A stretch of DNA of 64,000 nt. Source: Strobilurus pachycystidiatus. Its lineage: Eukaryota; Basidiomycota; Agaricomycetes; Agaricales; Physalacriaceae. Position 1 is the first letter of the stretch; each line of letters opens with the position of its first letter. Shown piece after piece: positions 32,357 to 43,500 of the stretch. The notes beneath the pieces were generated by a model. It ran no database searches. It had not been told where the DNA came from and saw nothing but the letters and a program-made list of their open reading frames with translations. The position numbers and the translations under genes are program-made. The stretch lies in the NCBI GenBank assembly GCA_019915135.1, contig JAHLMK010000005.1, positions 1,054,001-1,118,000 on the forward strand, written 5' to 3'.

Positions 32357-33519
32357 TAGAGACCTTCACGAGTCTCGAGGATCCAGTGAGTACTCGAGAC
32401 TCGACTCGCCTCGGGCACTCGCAGGACTCGATCCCCGAGACTCGCGGATCTTGCCGGGGCGAGTCCGAACACGAGTCGCAAGCAGGGCTTCGGTCGTGTG
32501 AGTACTCATAGCGAGTACTCACACGGACTCGCGCAGTTCTCTGACGGTTAAAGACCTCAGACAAACTGTGAGCCGAGCGTGCAGCAAGCGTGTTGTACGC
32601 TCGTTCTTAATGAAATTTGATCTGATCACTCGGGATCAATATCCCGGATCCCAAGCGAGCGAGCGAGATTGATCGCGATCAATCTCTTGCTCTTCTCCTG
32701 CCTCCACCACCATGGGGTTGACGATTCGTCAACCCTGCCAGTCTGACAATTGTCATCTGGCTTTGGACGACACCCTCATGCCCCACAATAGGGCGCGGAC
32801 GACTTCTGAGGTCCGTTGCTAGGGCGCCGCGGCCTTGGCAACGGGCCAACCAGGACGCGTAAGCCCCCATACATGGGCAGCAGACGCTGAACGGCAACAA
32901 TAGCGGCCATCCAGAGGCCTCGGCACTTTGGAAGGACCTCTGAAGTGCTGCTCGGCAGGCCTGGGGACTGGATTGGGCGGGATGACCGGTGCGCGGTGCG
33001 TTTGCGAATGACGCGCACACCCAGGTGCGTGTCTCAAATTTCATTCATTTGATGTCTCTGGCCATTGATCTATTTATTCATGCAGCATGCCGCATGCCGC
33101 ACACACTCGCATCTCCGCCACCCAACCACACTCAACGTCACTACCGCACGGCACACACCTCCTCGTCACCTCGTTGTGGTTCTTCCTATAATGTCAACTC
33201 CCTCGCCGCCCCGCCGCCGCCCTCGCTAATCATGTACTCATGCCCGGCTGAGGCCCCCCGCGCAATTGCTCGGGGGGATTCGTCGTGCATGACAGATGAA
33301 CACTGCGAGTACTGCACGAGTACTCGCCTGAGTACCCGTGAGTACTCATAACAACTCGAATCAACATGAGTACTCGCCGGACCCGTGAGTACTCGACTCG
33401 CGGGACTCGAGTCTTTACCAGTGCGAGTCTTGACACGAGTCGCGGGCACTGATTTGGCCCATGAGTACTCGTGACTGCGAGTCCGAGTCGACTCAAGTCA
33501 AGACTCGTGAAGGTCTCTA
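32357..33519. mobile_element. hAT-like non-autonomous element (1163 bp)
   Basis: The inverted termini are TAGAGACCTTCACGAGTCT, perfect over 19 bp. GTACGCAA is duplicated at 32349-32356 and 33520-33527 (8 bp). The subterminal regions are full of GAGTACTCG/ACTCGAGTC motifs in both orientations, a typical dense array of transposase-binding-like repeats. No transposase is encoded. An 8-bp duplication and TAGAG ends fit hAT. Confidence 0.85.
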
Positions 33520-33674
33520 GTACGCAACAAGACACAAGTCGTCTTTTCTACTCGTATTTACCGCTCTGCCCATAAGTACTCACAGACAAAACTAAAACGT
33601 TCAAAAACACACGAGAAAGCTAAAGATAAAGTACCGACACACACAAAAAAAGAGAAGAACAAGATGATATACGA

Positions 33675-35735
33675 TTACATAGAATTACCGGCAGCCGTAA
33701 ATACCCACCTCGCGTCCTCCACAGCAGCTAACCAATCTTCTCTCGCCTTGGCCTGACGCTTCTTGGCAGTGATTAGATCGACGCTTCGACCCCACCACGC
33801 CAGGCAGGCAACAACAGAAAAGTAACCATTGATCCCGGGCTTACAAACTCCAGCCCAGGAACCCATACACCGCTGCTTGGCCGTCAATGCGACGTCGGTA
33901 CCTGCGACACCCCTCCAAGAAGGCTGGATGTTGCTCCACCAGGTGCAGAAATTCGAGACAAAGGGATCGTATTCTTCGACCTTGACAAAGGTATAATCCG
34001 GTGCGCGCCGGGACTTGATCCATTGGCCGACTTCAGCAGGGCGGCCCTTCGAGGGTAGAGCGGCGCGGTCGTTGCGAAAAGCATCCCTGGCCTCCATGAC
34101 CGTCCACGCAAAGATGAGAGACATCCAAGCATCGTCCTTCAAGCTATCTCCGGCGTCTCCGTCAAAGAGCAAGTACTCGCGGGCCTCACGGAACCACTGG
34201 GGCCATCCCTCCTTCTCAAGAAGGTGCAGGTCGATTGGAGGAGCTTCTCCACCATCCTCCACAAGATCATCGTCGTTCTCCTCCCTCGGCTCAGCAACAA
34301 CGGACCTCTTCTTGCTCTTGCTCTTGCTTTTGCTCTCGCTCTCGCTATCAGAGGAGTTGCCGGCTGTTGGGGAGGGAATCGAACGACGAGGGGGAGGCGC
34401 AGAGATCTCGTCAGGGATCACAGGCTGGGGAACCTGATCGGAAGTAGAGACCGTGGCAGCACGCGTGTTGGTGGCTTTCAGCGTTCCCAGAGCGTCTGTT
34501 GCTCGTATGGATTGAGGGCGCAACGGAGAGATTGCGACATTTCGGGGGAGAGTGCGGCGAGTCGGAGAAAAGACAGTGGCGGTGGGGCGTCGAGGGGATG
34601 TCGTCAAAGACGTGAAACTTGGTACGGCCACGGGCACGTTGGTTGGGTGTCGAGGAGACGTCGTCAAAGACGTGAAGCTCGGTACGGCCACGGGCGTGTT
34701 AGCAACAATCGGGCGGCACATATCGTATCCATCGTTCAGTCCTCCTACAGTCCATGGAGCGACATCACTGCCGAGGCAGAAGAGTCAGGGTACGTGTCGC
34801 CAGAGAAGCCCGGCCCCAGCAGTTGTGGATCAATGTTGCCCGAGTCGATATCTGGCTCATCAAAGGCGATTAGCCCCGACTCGACGTCTAGGGGGGGATG
34901 GAGGAGGGAGGGACAACGTTCGAGGCGGAGGAGGAAGAGACATTTGGCTTGGAGCTCGACGTGGCAAAAGATTCTCTAATCATCTCCAAGGCGCGGTCGG
35001 CGTCGGGAATCGTCGCTGGCAACTGGCGACGTGTCTTCGCGCGACTACCCCCATCTCCGGCAAACGCCAACCCACAAGCAGCTCCCGCAGCGGCAGTCTC
35101 AGCAGCTGACTTCTTCCCTTTCTTTTTGGGCCGTTCGTCGCCATCTCCAACAACAGCTCCGTTGCGCTTCTTTGTCTGACGCGTCTCCGCCTCGGCCTGT
35201 CCCTGTGTGGAGGCGATCTCCACGTCGCCGAAGAGAATGGGAGTGTTGGCGTGGGCAGAGTGGTTGTCGACAAGCCAAGCTGGGCCGTCTGGGGTCACGA
35301 CGAGTCGACGCATCCGCATGCCGGGCGGTTGGTCTTTCAGCTCCTCGGCAGCCTCCTCTAAGTCCTGCAAAGACGGCAATGCTCGGGATTGTTCAATTTC
35401 TGCATCTGCTCGAATGGTCAGCCAAGCTTTCTTGCCACCAGAGAAAACATGAAGAACGTACTCGAGTTTTTCCAACACCATGTGGAGAAAGCGTTTTGAC
35501 CCACAAAGGGTAGAGTGCGTTATCGTCGTCGAAGAGCACTGGGACAGGGCTCTTGCTCTTGCCAAAGTGCATACTGATGAAATACTGAGTAAATTCTCAA
35601 CGCAAGACAAAGATAAGACGACTCACGTCATAACATTTGGGCGTCCTCCATCTCGTGGCTCGTTTCCCCCGACGGCGACGCTGATGTACATCCCGGACAT
35701 TGTGGATAGGGCTTCGCATATGGGATGCAGCACGG
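33675..35735 (-). pseudogene. Gene A-prime, 3' half (split by retrotransposon)
   Basis: The minus-strand continuation of the gene starts at 53139. Exon sequence next to the LTR reads VLHPICEALSTMSGMYIS and GGNEPRDGGRPNVMT, parallel to LLDGLSTLLGGIIS and GPEPRKGGQINVIS in gene A. It is followed by a GTGAGT intron and SMHFGKSKSPVPVLFDDDN. Further exons hold an acidic/basic linker (PKKKGKKSAAE), a doubled 19-20 residue VAVPSFTSLTTSPR unit, a Ser/Glu/Lys tract and the C-terminal Trp-rich domain (WWSNIQPSWRG, GINGYFSVVACLAWW). The stretch at 34720-34900 does not read through in one frame: a run of seven C and a stop remain unless extra introns exist. I regard it as broken by the insertion at least. 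Confidence 0.75.
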
Positions 35736-37403
35736 TGATACGCAGGGTACTATTCCAGTACTAGAAACGGGGAATTTTGCGATTCCTGAACAGCCCAAAG
35801 ACCTTAGGAACCTCCAGTCAAGTACTTAGGATAGAGCACGCAGGAGTTACTGCCTTGACGCGGGCAAGCCTCCAGGACAAGGTCCAGGCGCCTTAACAAG
35901 TCCTTTAGGACAGGCGCGATCGAAACCTTCGATCACCTTCATCCGAATATCCTTATCCGCGCGTTGGATCCCTTTCAAAATCCCGTACCTTTGCGTGTAC
36001 CTTGTACTACAGACGATGTGCTATAACCATTCGCACCCAAGGAGGGTCCAAGGTCTCCAGGCGGTTCAGTTCGAGCGACCCAAGACCTGCGCACCTCAAC
36101 CCAAAGACCCGGAAGGTCCCGAAATAGTTCAAGGACGTCACAACCCTTTTGGGGAAACAATCTTCGGAGCTGTCAAGGACTCCGAACCGACGCCTTCCGC
36201 TATGCCGATCGATCATGATCCACGATCAAGGACCACCCCGAAAGCAGGGTGTATTACCACTTTAAGAAAGCACTCCCCTGTAGTGTCTGCGCTCGAAAGG
36301 ACGTTCTTAACGATCTCCATCCAACCTATCCACAAGAAAGCAGGTGTCCGTAGGACCTTGCAACATAAAGATACCTAAGGATCAAAGTCCTTATCGGACC
36401 TTGATCTCCTGGGCACAAGGATTGTACCATACCGCCAAGGTGGCGTATATGGCTAAAGGACCAAGCGGCCTGTCCGCAGTTGTTTCGACCAGGGATAGCC
36501 AATAAGAATCCAGCACTTGTATGACTCGAAAGTCCGATGTATCCGATCCTAGAATAGATGCTTACTCAGTAGGAACCCACCAGTAGTATAAAAGGGCCCA
36601 AAGGACCCATATTTCGGTAGCTTAGAGCCCCCTCCAGTAGCCGCTAGTCAGACGCAGCCATTGTAGTGAATCTATCTCGAGTTTCGACTCATTTCTGCAA
36701 AGTACACAAAGACCCCAAAGACCTTTCCAAGATTTAAAGACATCAGGTGTTGCCAAACTCCTTGAAAGACTCGAAAGAACCTTATTCCGACGTACCAAGT
36801 CAAGTACCAACGAATCTACTTGGTGTTAGAACCTTGTATTCGCAAGAAGGCCGGTTTGCAAGTGGTTCTGCCCTGCACTCACGCTCTTTCGTGAAGTACT
36901 TCCCTTTGAGGAATAAGTCGAGTTTGAACGAGTGTTGTCAACGTCTGAGACACCTTTCGGAACCTTTGGTCCCGGTGCAAGACACTAGAAGTTTGGTTTA
37001 AGTGCAAGAAGGAGTCCTTATCGTTAGCAGTCCAGTGGCGTAAAACCTGCGGTAGCGGCCTGACGATTCCAAGACAAAGTCCTTGTACACCAGAGCACTT
37101 GATAGGTAGAAGCTACATTGCCTCGCGCTGTTTAAGGTCTTCATACGTCAAGAGGTTCGGCCTACGACTTCAAGGTTTTCTTGTGTCATTTCGATCAGAA
37201 TCCCTACACCCCCAAAAACAACTCGTAGTTTAACTACAGCGATTCGGAATACATCTCTATTTCTCCATTACCCAAAAGCACCTTGTTCTCTCGAACCTTT
37301 GTGCACCCCAGCTCCCTTACAAGGAGTACTAGTTGTGATAAGGATTGATAGTGTGGTTAGACGATAGCTTCTTTTCAGAGGTCTATTCCGAACTTGCACA
37401 TCA
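35736..37403 (+). repeat. 5' LTR
   Basis: It is 1668 bp and TG...CA-ended. It contains a TATAAAAG box at 36587-36594 that probably drives element transcription, followed by a transcribed leader. The ORFs seen within it recur identically in the 3' LTR and are not genes. Confidence 0.95.
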
Positions 37404-37408
37404 TATTT

Positions 37409-37426
37409 TGGAGCCCACCGCGAGGG
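37409..37426 (+). other. Primer-binding site
   Basis: TGGAGCCCACCGCGAGGG starts five nucleotides after the 5' LTR. It would pair with a tRNA 3' end reading ...GGTGGGCTCCA. A lysine tRNA is the best guess from the acceptor sequence (GTGGGCT plus CCA), but I cannot verify it without the host tRNA set. Confidence 0.7.
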
Positions 37427-37866
37427 GGTGTAAATTTTGATTTCGAAAAAGACTTCTAAGTCGACCTTGAGATCGGAATCTCCATAAACAAAAGACACTG
37501 GCTGCAAGGAACTCTGGTCGTTACACCAACAGCCAGAACCGCGCAAATCCACAACCACCAAAAGGAGACCCAGTTATTGCCGGATCTTCAAATCCAGCAA
37601 CCTCTGGTATCACTAGTCGCCTAAGAAGCAATCGCCCAATCGCCGGCTCACTTTACAACGGTTTACCTAGTGAAGTAGCTCAAGCACAGCGACGCTTTGC
37701 AGACCCGACTACTCCCAAGAACCAAAAGAAGAAACGTACGCAAGTACCACCTTCAACACCTACTGCCTCTAGGATCAGATCTTCTTCAGATCCTGAATCA
37801 CCTTCGAGAACTCCAACCAGTATCCGAAGACATTCGGACTCTAGAACTTCGCCTAGTCCCGCATTT

Positions 37867-39339
37867 GTGACACCTTTCGGAAGTCCTTTGACTGACCTTG
37901 AAGACCCCGAAAGTCCAGAACCTATTACCCCCTTCATTGACTTTAACCCGTCTACCCAAAACACGATACCAGTTCCAGTAATGGCAGTACGAGCAATTGT
38001 ACCTTCCGAGGAACTTAGCGCTGAAGCTAGAGGCGAGATCCAAGGCAAGAAGATCCCGATACCATTCTCAAGGGATGCCCCAAAGTTCAAGGGACACTCG
38101 GGAGACGATGTGAGGGAATTCTTCACGATGTGCAACTGGATCTTTGACCAGACAGGAATCACCGAACAAGGTACTAAGTTGGAAGTAGCGGCGCTATACG
38201 CCGGCCACGAACAACGCCTAAGGTGGCACAAAAACCCAGACTACCTGAAAGGTGTCTGGGCGGACTTCCAAGAATCAGTTCTTTCCTCATACTCAAAGGG
38301 AAAGAACGATCCTACGTACGTCCCGGCCGACCTAAAGGATGCCTTGGACCCGTACCTGGCTAGGCCCGTAGCCAACAAGCAGAAATGGGAAAGCTTTCAG
38401 CGCGAAGTGCTCCATATCATGGGACATCTTATCACGTCGGGAGAACTTACCAATAAGGGTGCTATAGAAGATATCAAGTCCTCTATCACAGAGGGAGTTT
38501 GGCATAATGTCCTTGGGGACCTCAGGCGCGATGCGAAAGCTAATGCAACAGCCGGGACAACCCCCACCTATGACTTCACGTTGTCAGAGGTCGAGGCAGC
38601 GATCTCCAACTACTTCTTGACCGATAAATGGATGAGCAAGAGTGCAAAGGATAGTCCTTATAACAGAGAACTTATTCCCGCCTCTACCACCCGAATCAAG
38701 ACAGAGGAGTTGGATGAATACCTGAATAGGGTAGCTAGCCTTCAGGACATTATCCAGAAAGGAGAAAAGGAACGCGAAGAGGCTCGCAAGGCTGATCAGA
38801 AGATGATGGCAGAACTTCTCCATACCTTACAGCGTGGAGGTCCGCAAGGACTCCGCACCCAAGGTTTTGTACAAGAAGCCTCGCCGATTTATCTACAAAC
38901 ACCTGCTCAAGGTGTCTCAGTCCCGACCAACTTACCGAATGGACTCTACAAAGCTCCTCCGGGCGCGTTCCCAGGAAACAAGTTTGTAGTTAACGATGGA
39001 AGGTGTTACTTCTGTCGTGAACTAGGGCATATTGTAGCGAATTGTCCTACAAAGGAAATGTGCGAAAGCAATGGTCATATCTACAAGCCTGGTGGTACCA
39101 ACATATATCATGTAACGAATGGAACTACTAGTCAACCTATTCAAAGGGTTAGTCCCAAGCAGCCTCTCAGCCCTTGGGAACAAGTCCAGAAGTTTCAACA
39201 AGAAAATGCACCTAAGGTATCGGCGTTCCAATCTCAAGAAGATGAGTTTGCACCTGAGGTCGCGATGTATGTTCAAACCCCAACCCAAGAAGAAGAGTTT
39301 GCCCCCGACGCCTATCAGGGTTTCGGCAGGGCTCGATGA
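37867..39339 (+). CDS. gag: Retrotransposon Gag
   Basis: The open frame runs from at least 37867 (a GTG) to the TGA at 39337-39339. The same frame is open upstream to about 37475 with a Ser/Pro/Arg-rich segment, and I find no clear ATG before one at 37981, so the start is uncertain. The capsid-like region (FSRDAPKFKGHSGDDVREFF, then W..FQ.SVLSSYSKGKNDP) is followed by a zinc knuckle CYFCRELGHIVANC (CX2CX4HX4C). Gag should assemble particles and bind the element RNA. Near its 3' end the heptamer GGGTTTC (39318-39324) lies in the phase for -1 slippage into pro. Confidence 0.9.
   Translation: MTPFGSPLTDLEDPESPEPITPFIDFNPSTQNTIPVPVMAVRAIVPSEELSAEARGEIQGKKIPIPFSRDAPKFKGHSGDDVREFFTMCNWIFDQTGITEQGTKLEVAALYAGHEQRLRWHKNPDYLKGVWADFQESVLSSYSKGKNDPTYVPADLKDALDPYLARPVANKQKWESFQREVLHIMGHLITSGELTNKGAIEDIKSSITEGVWHNVLGDLRRDAKANATAGTTPTYDFTLSEVEAAISNYFLTDKWMSKSAKDSPYNRELIPASTTRIKTEELDEYLNRVASLQDIIQKGEKEREEARKADQKMMAELLHTLQRGGPQGLRTQGFVQEASPIYLQTPAQGVSVPTNLPNGLYKAPPGAFPGNKFVVNDGRCYFCRELGHIVANCPTKEMCESNGHIYKPGGTNIYHVTNGTTSQPIQRVSPKQPLSPWEQVQKFQQENAPKVSAFQSQEDEFAPEVAMYVQTPTQEEEFAPDAYQGFGRAR
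39318..39324 (+). promoter_or_regulatory. -1 frameshift heptamer, gag to pro
   Basis: In gag phase the codons are CAG GGT TTC, so G GGT TTC fits the X XXY YYZ slippery consensus. A -1 slip gives GGG TTT, and the new frame is open through the ATG at 39336 and the whole pro ORF. Gag stops 13 nt after the heptamer. The alternative is reinitiation at the ATGA overlap (39336-39339). Confidence 0.7.
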
Positions 39340-40508
39340 AGGAAGGAGTGCAGTTAGCACATACTCCTCCGGAGAGCCAGTTCACTGTAGAAACTCGTCA
39401 GACTCGTCAGAGCGCAAAAGCACCTAGTGCTCCTGTGGATTCAACTCCACAAAAGAAGGTAACCTCATGGCCTAAGGACCGGGTGTCCGTGGTCATTCCA
39501 AAAGCAGCGCCGCCTAAGGTATCATTCTCCAAGCCGGAAGTCACTCAAGAAGTAGAACCTGTTGACCAGGACCTTCTTGACGAAGTCCTAGCGATGGAAG
39601 AACCAGACCCGGTGCCGCAACCAAAAGCAGATTCAACTCTGCCAGAAAAGAACCAACCAAAGGTTCAACCTAAGGAACCTAAGGTCAAGAGTTTCCAACG
39701 CCGTAGCCTGGCAGAAGAACTCTTGCACAAGAATCCCAGTTGGCGTGAAGCCTGGAAGTTCTTGTTACCCGAAGCGCTACTCGCTACCAACCCCCCTTGG
39801 CAGCAGAGCATTTCGGACTTCATCAGGAAACGCAACACGCCTGTGGCTGTATTCAAGACGGAAGAAGTGGCCGATACGGTCCAAGATCACTTCCAACCCG
39901 AGCTGTATTCAGTCAACTTTCATGAGCAAGGTGATTTACCTATTGGTGGAATTGTAGTCCACGATGCGGTAGAACAGTTTGTAAACCTTTCCGGAGGTCA
40001 CTATACTGGTCCCTTTCAAATGATAAGTGGCAATATGGCGCCGGAAAATGCAGATCTACGAACCTTTTGGCCCTTGATCAACAAGAATGGTAAAAAGGAG
40101 AGTTTAGTGGATGGTGGGTCGCAGATCGCCTCCATTTCGCTCAAGGCAGCATTGGAACTAGGAATAGCCTATGATCCCACTTTCACCATTACTATGGAAA
40201 GTGCGGACAAGGGACGAACCAGTACCTTGGGATTGGCTCGTAACATACCTTTTGACTTTGAAGGAATTGTCTATTACCTTCAGTTGCATGTGTTGCAGGA
40301 TCCCGCCTATGAGGTCCTACTGGGACGACCTTTCGAGATCGTTTCAAACCTGGTCATCACCAACCTTCCCAACGGGAACGCAATCGGAACCCTTACGGAT
40401 AACACCAATGGGAAGAAGTTATCGCTACCTTCTTACCGTCGAGGACAGATCCCAAGACATATGATTCCAGGAGGACAAACGGGTTTTCACGGGAACCTAA
40501 GGACGTAG
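39336..40508 (+). CDS. pro: Retrotransposon aspartic protease ORF (pro)
   Basis: The 390-residue ORF overlaps the gag stop by ATGA and lies in the -1 frame. The first half is a Pro/Lys-rich linker. The C-terminal half has the retropepsin pattern: KKESLVDGGSQIASISLKAA with the catalytic Asp in DGG rather than the usual DSG/DTG, a hydrophobic LGLARNIPF strand, and VLQDPAYEVLLGRPFEIVSN (the usual ...D..ILG.P motif). It should cleave the Gag-Pro-Pol precursors. It ends at TAG 40506-40508, 19 nt after a second slippery heptamer. Confidence 0.88.
   Translation: MKEGVQLAHTPPESQFTVETRQTRQSAKAPSAPVDSTPQKKVTSWPKDRVSVVIPKAAPPKVSFSKPEVTQEVEPVDQDLLDEVLAMEEPDPVPQPKADSTLPEKNQPKVQPKEPKVKSFQRRSLAEELLHKNPSWREAWKFLLPEALLATNPPWQQSISDFIRKRNTPVAVFKTEEVADTVQDHFQPELYSVNFHEQGDLPIGGIVVHDAVEQFVNLSGGHYTGPFQMISGNMAPENADLRTFWPLINKNGKKESLVDGGSQIASISLKAALELGIAYDPTFTITMESADKGRTSTLGLARNIPFDFEGIVYYLQLHVLQDPAYEVLLGRPFEIVSNLVITNLPNGNAIGTLTDNTNGKKLSLPSYRRGQIPRHMIPGGQTGFHGNLRT
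40481..40487 (+). promoter_or_regulatory. -1 frameshift heptamer, pro to pol
   Basis: GGGTTTT in pro phase reads G GGT TTT, another X XXY YYZ site. The -1 frame from here (GGG TTT TCA CGG and onward) has no stop until the pol terminator at 44374. The pol ORF has no convincing start codon of its own, which supports frameshift expression. Confidence 0.75.
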
Positions 40509-40528
40509 GAAATTCCTATGAAGAAGCC

Positions 40529-43500
40529 GTGTTGATCCTTGAAAGGTCACCAGAAGGAAACATCGAAGTAAAGCAAAGTTGGATACCTGGTGATAACAGG
40601 GAGACCTTCGGGGAAGGGGACTTAACGTCCTTATACATGAAGAAGTCACCCAATAGGGTTCATCAGGCAGCCAAAAGGCTAAGGAAGCAACACGCCTTCA
40701 TGCATGCATCGATGCACCAAGCATCGACACATATGACAGTCCCAGAACATATGGTGACACCTACGGGACTATTAAAGGTCCCAGCCAAGACTCAAGGCTT
40801 TCGCAAGGTATTCAATATTAACCAGATTGCGGGGGACCAAGAAGAATTTAAGTCCTACGCCACGGCGACTTTGAATCTCTTTTACGGGGTACCAAAGGAG
40901 TTAGAACAAGTCTTTACGGGCTTGTCGGTAACCTTACCAAAGGATTACATGGCGGAGGCACAACAGGAGTTCCTAAGGTTGGAAAGTCAGATCCCTAAGA
41001 GGGGTGTATTCGTAGGAAAGAAGTACAAACCAGTAGCCTTGAAAACCAAAGCTCACCTTGGAACCTTACCGGAAGAATTCAGGATCAAGCGCCACATTCA
41101 TGGAGACCCACTAGCTGGGATGCCGGAATTAGTACCTGATCCACCACCCTTCGTACCCACAGGTAGGTATACTGCCGAAAGGAGGGAACAGATACAAGCC
41201 GACCACGTCGGGGACTTCCTGACGGATGCAGAAAGACGGATTATAGACTCCATCTGCTGTAAACAGAACGAAGGCTTTGCCTGGGAAGAATCTGAGAAAG
41301 GACACTTCAAACCAGAGTTCTTTCCACCAGTGGATATCCCGGTAATACCGCACACACCTTGGGTGTTGAGGAATATACCAATTCCACCAGGAATCTATGA
41401 CGAAGTCTGTAAGATTATCAAGCACAAACTAGACTCGGGCGTGTATGAGCCTTCGAACTCCTCATACCGCTCCAGGTGGTTCTGTGTTGTTAAGAAGGAT
41501 GGAAAGAAACTTCGCCTAGTGCACAGTCTGGAACCACTCAATGCGGTGACCATTGCGCACTCAGGGTTACCTCCAGCCACGGAGGAACTAGCGGAGTCCT
41601 TTGCAGGACGAAGTTGTGGAGGGACCTTGGATCTGTTCGTTGGATATGACGAACGGCTCCTTGCCACCGCGTCTCGCGATATGACAACCTTCTCGACACC
41701 TTACGGAGCGTTAAGGTTAAAGACCTTACCAATGGGCTGGACTAATTCAGTACCTATCTTTCATGACGATGTTACAACGATTCTCAAGGATGAAATACCA
41801 GCCTTTACCAGACCTTATATCGACGATGTGCCCGTCCGCGGACCCGCTACGCGATATGAACAAGCTGATGGCACCTACGAAACGCTTCCAGGTCATCCTG
41901 AAGTAAGGCGTTTCGTTTGGGAACACCTTGTGAACATGAACAGGATCATACAGCGAATGAAACATGCCGGAGGGACCTTTTCTGGTCACAAGGCTATCAT
42001 TTGTGCAGAAGAGATTGTGGTAGTGGGACATGTCTGTACCTACGAAGGTAGAAAGCCAGCTGAAGATCGCGTTAAGGTGATCTCGGATTGGCCCCCTTGT
42101 AAAGCGCTCACGGAAGTCCGTTCGTTCTTAGGAACAGCTGGAATCTTCAGAGCATTTGTAAAGGACTACTCTAAGAAGGCGTTACCTTTGACCAGGTTAA
42201 CCAAAGACATTACCAAGTTCAGATGGACAGACGAGGAGCAGGAAAGTATGGATACCTTAAAGGAAGCCATACGAACTTGTCCGATGCTGAAACCACTGAA
42301 TTATGAATGGTCCACGCCAATCACACTGTCGGTAGACACCTCTTACCAGGCAGTAGGTTTCTATCTGTCCCAGGTAGATCCCAAGGACCCTAAGAAACGA
42401 TACTTTGCGAAGTTTATGTCTCTGACCTTGAACGAAAGAGAGGCAAGGTACTCGCAAGCCAAGCGAGAACTATTCGGGCTCTTCAGAGCTCTGTCCGCGT
42501 GCAAGTACTACCTTCTAGGGTGTAGAAAACTAGAAATTGAAGTAGATGCAAAATACATCAAAGGCATGTTATCAAACGTGGACTCCTTAGCGAACGCAAA
42601 CCTGCAAAGGTGGGCTGAGGAGATCTTGATGTACCACTTCACGCTTGTACACGTACCAGGAAAGGTCCATGGCCCGGATGGCTTGAGTCGCCGTCCAGCT
42701 TCAGAGCATGATGTAGTAGTACCCAGACCTCATATAAACATAGAGGATGACGAAGTCAATACCTTTGAGTACCAGGAGCCCAAGGGTCTGCCTATAGAAA
42801 AGCAACCTTTGGACTTTGACACTTTCCGGAATGACATCGACAGTAGGGGAGGCTACTTCCAAGAAATAGTGCGGAGTCCTTTACCAGACCATATAAAGGT
42901 TTCTAAAGCGGTAAGGACTGCGGGACTAGTCAACGTTAAAGATATCGAAGGATGGATGCATATCACGGAGTTCCCAGAGCTCAATAAGAGCAAAAGGGAG
43001 CGGTTGTGGGAGACCTATCTGCCCAAACTTCAACCTTACTTACAATCGGAAGATGTACTTGAGGACGAAGACTTGGAGAAATGGAGCAAAGACTTCTTTG
43101 TCCAGCATGAAAAGTTATACCGAACACATTTGGACTCCCACCCCCGTCGAGTGCTACTTCCAAATGAACGAATCCCGGTTTGTAAAGCTCTACACGATCG
43201 GGCAGGACATAAAGGACAATATTCCGTGTTACAACTCATCATGAAGCGATTCTGGTGGCCAGGTATGGAGGTCGACATACGATGGTACGTAAGGACCTGT
43301 GTACTATGTCAGAAACGCCAGAAACGTAACATAAAGGTTGCACCAACGATTACTTCAACTCCAGGTATCTACGAAAGGGCTTATATAGACACCTTCCGGA
43401 TGCCTAAGGCAGGAGAAGAATCCACTCGAAAGAAACGGCCTTCAAAATGGGCCGGCTTCAACGCTGTGACCGTAGCAAGGTGTGGATTAACAAGTTGGCC

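Noticed and set aside
32340..33520. Possible CRISPR-like array from the regular GAGTAC/ACTCG repeats
   Set aside because: The repeats are in both orientations with no unique spacers, in a eukaryotic genome, and are bounded by hAT-like ends with an 8-bp duplication.
34224..35513. Plus-strand ORFs of 140-251 codons at 34.0-35.5 kb
   Set aside because: They are the antisense shadow of the A-prime exons, which have paralogue support on the minus strand.
36000..37010. ORFs of 61-127 codons inside the LTR (repeated at 50700-51720)
   Set aside because: They recur because the LTRs are duplicates. No domain, no codon bias, and not open in the diverged solo LTR.
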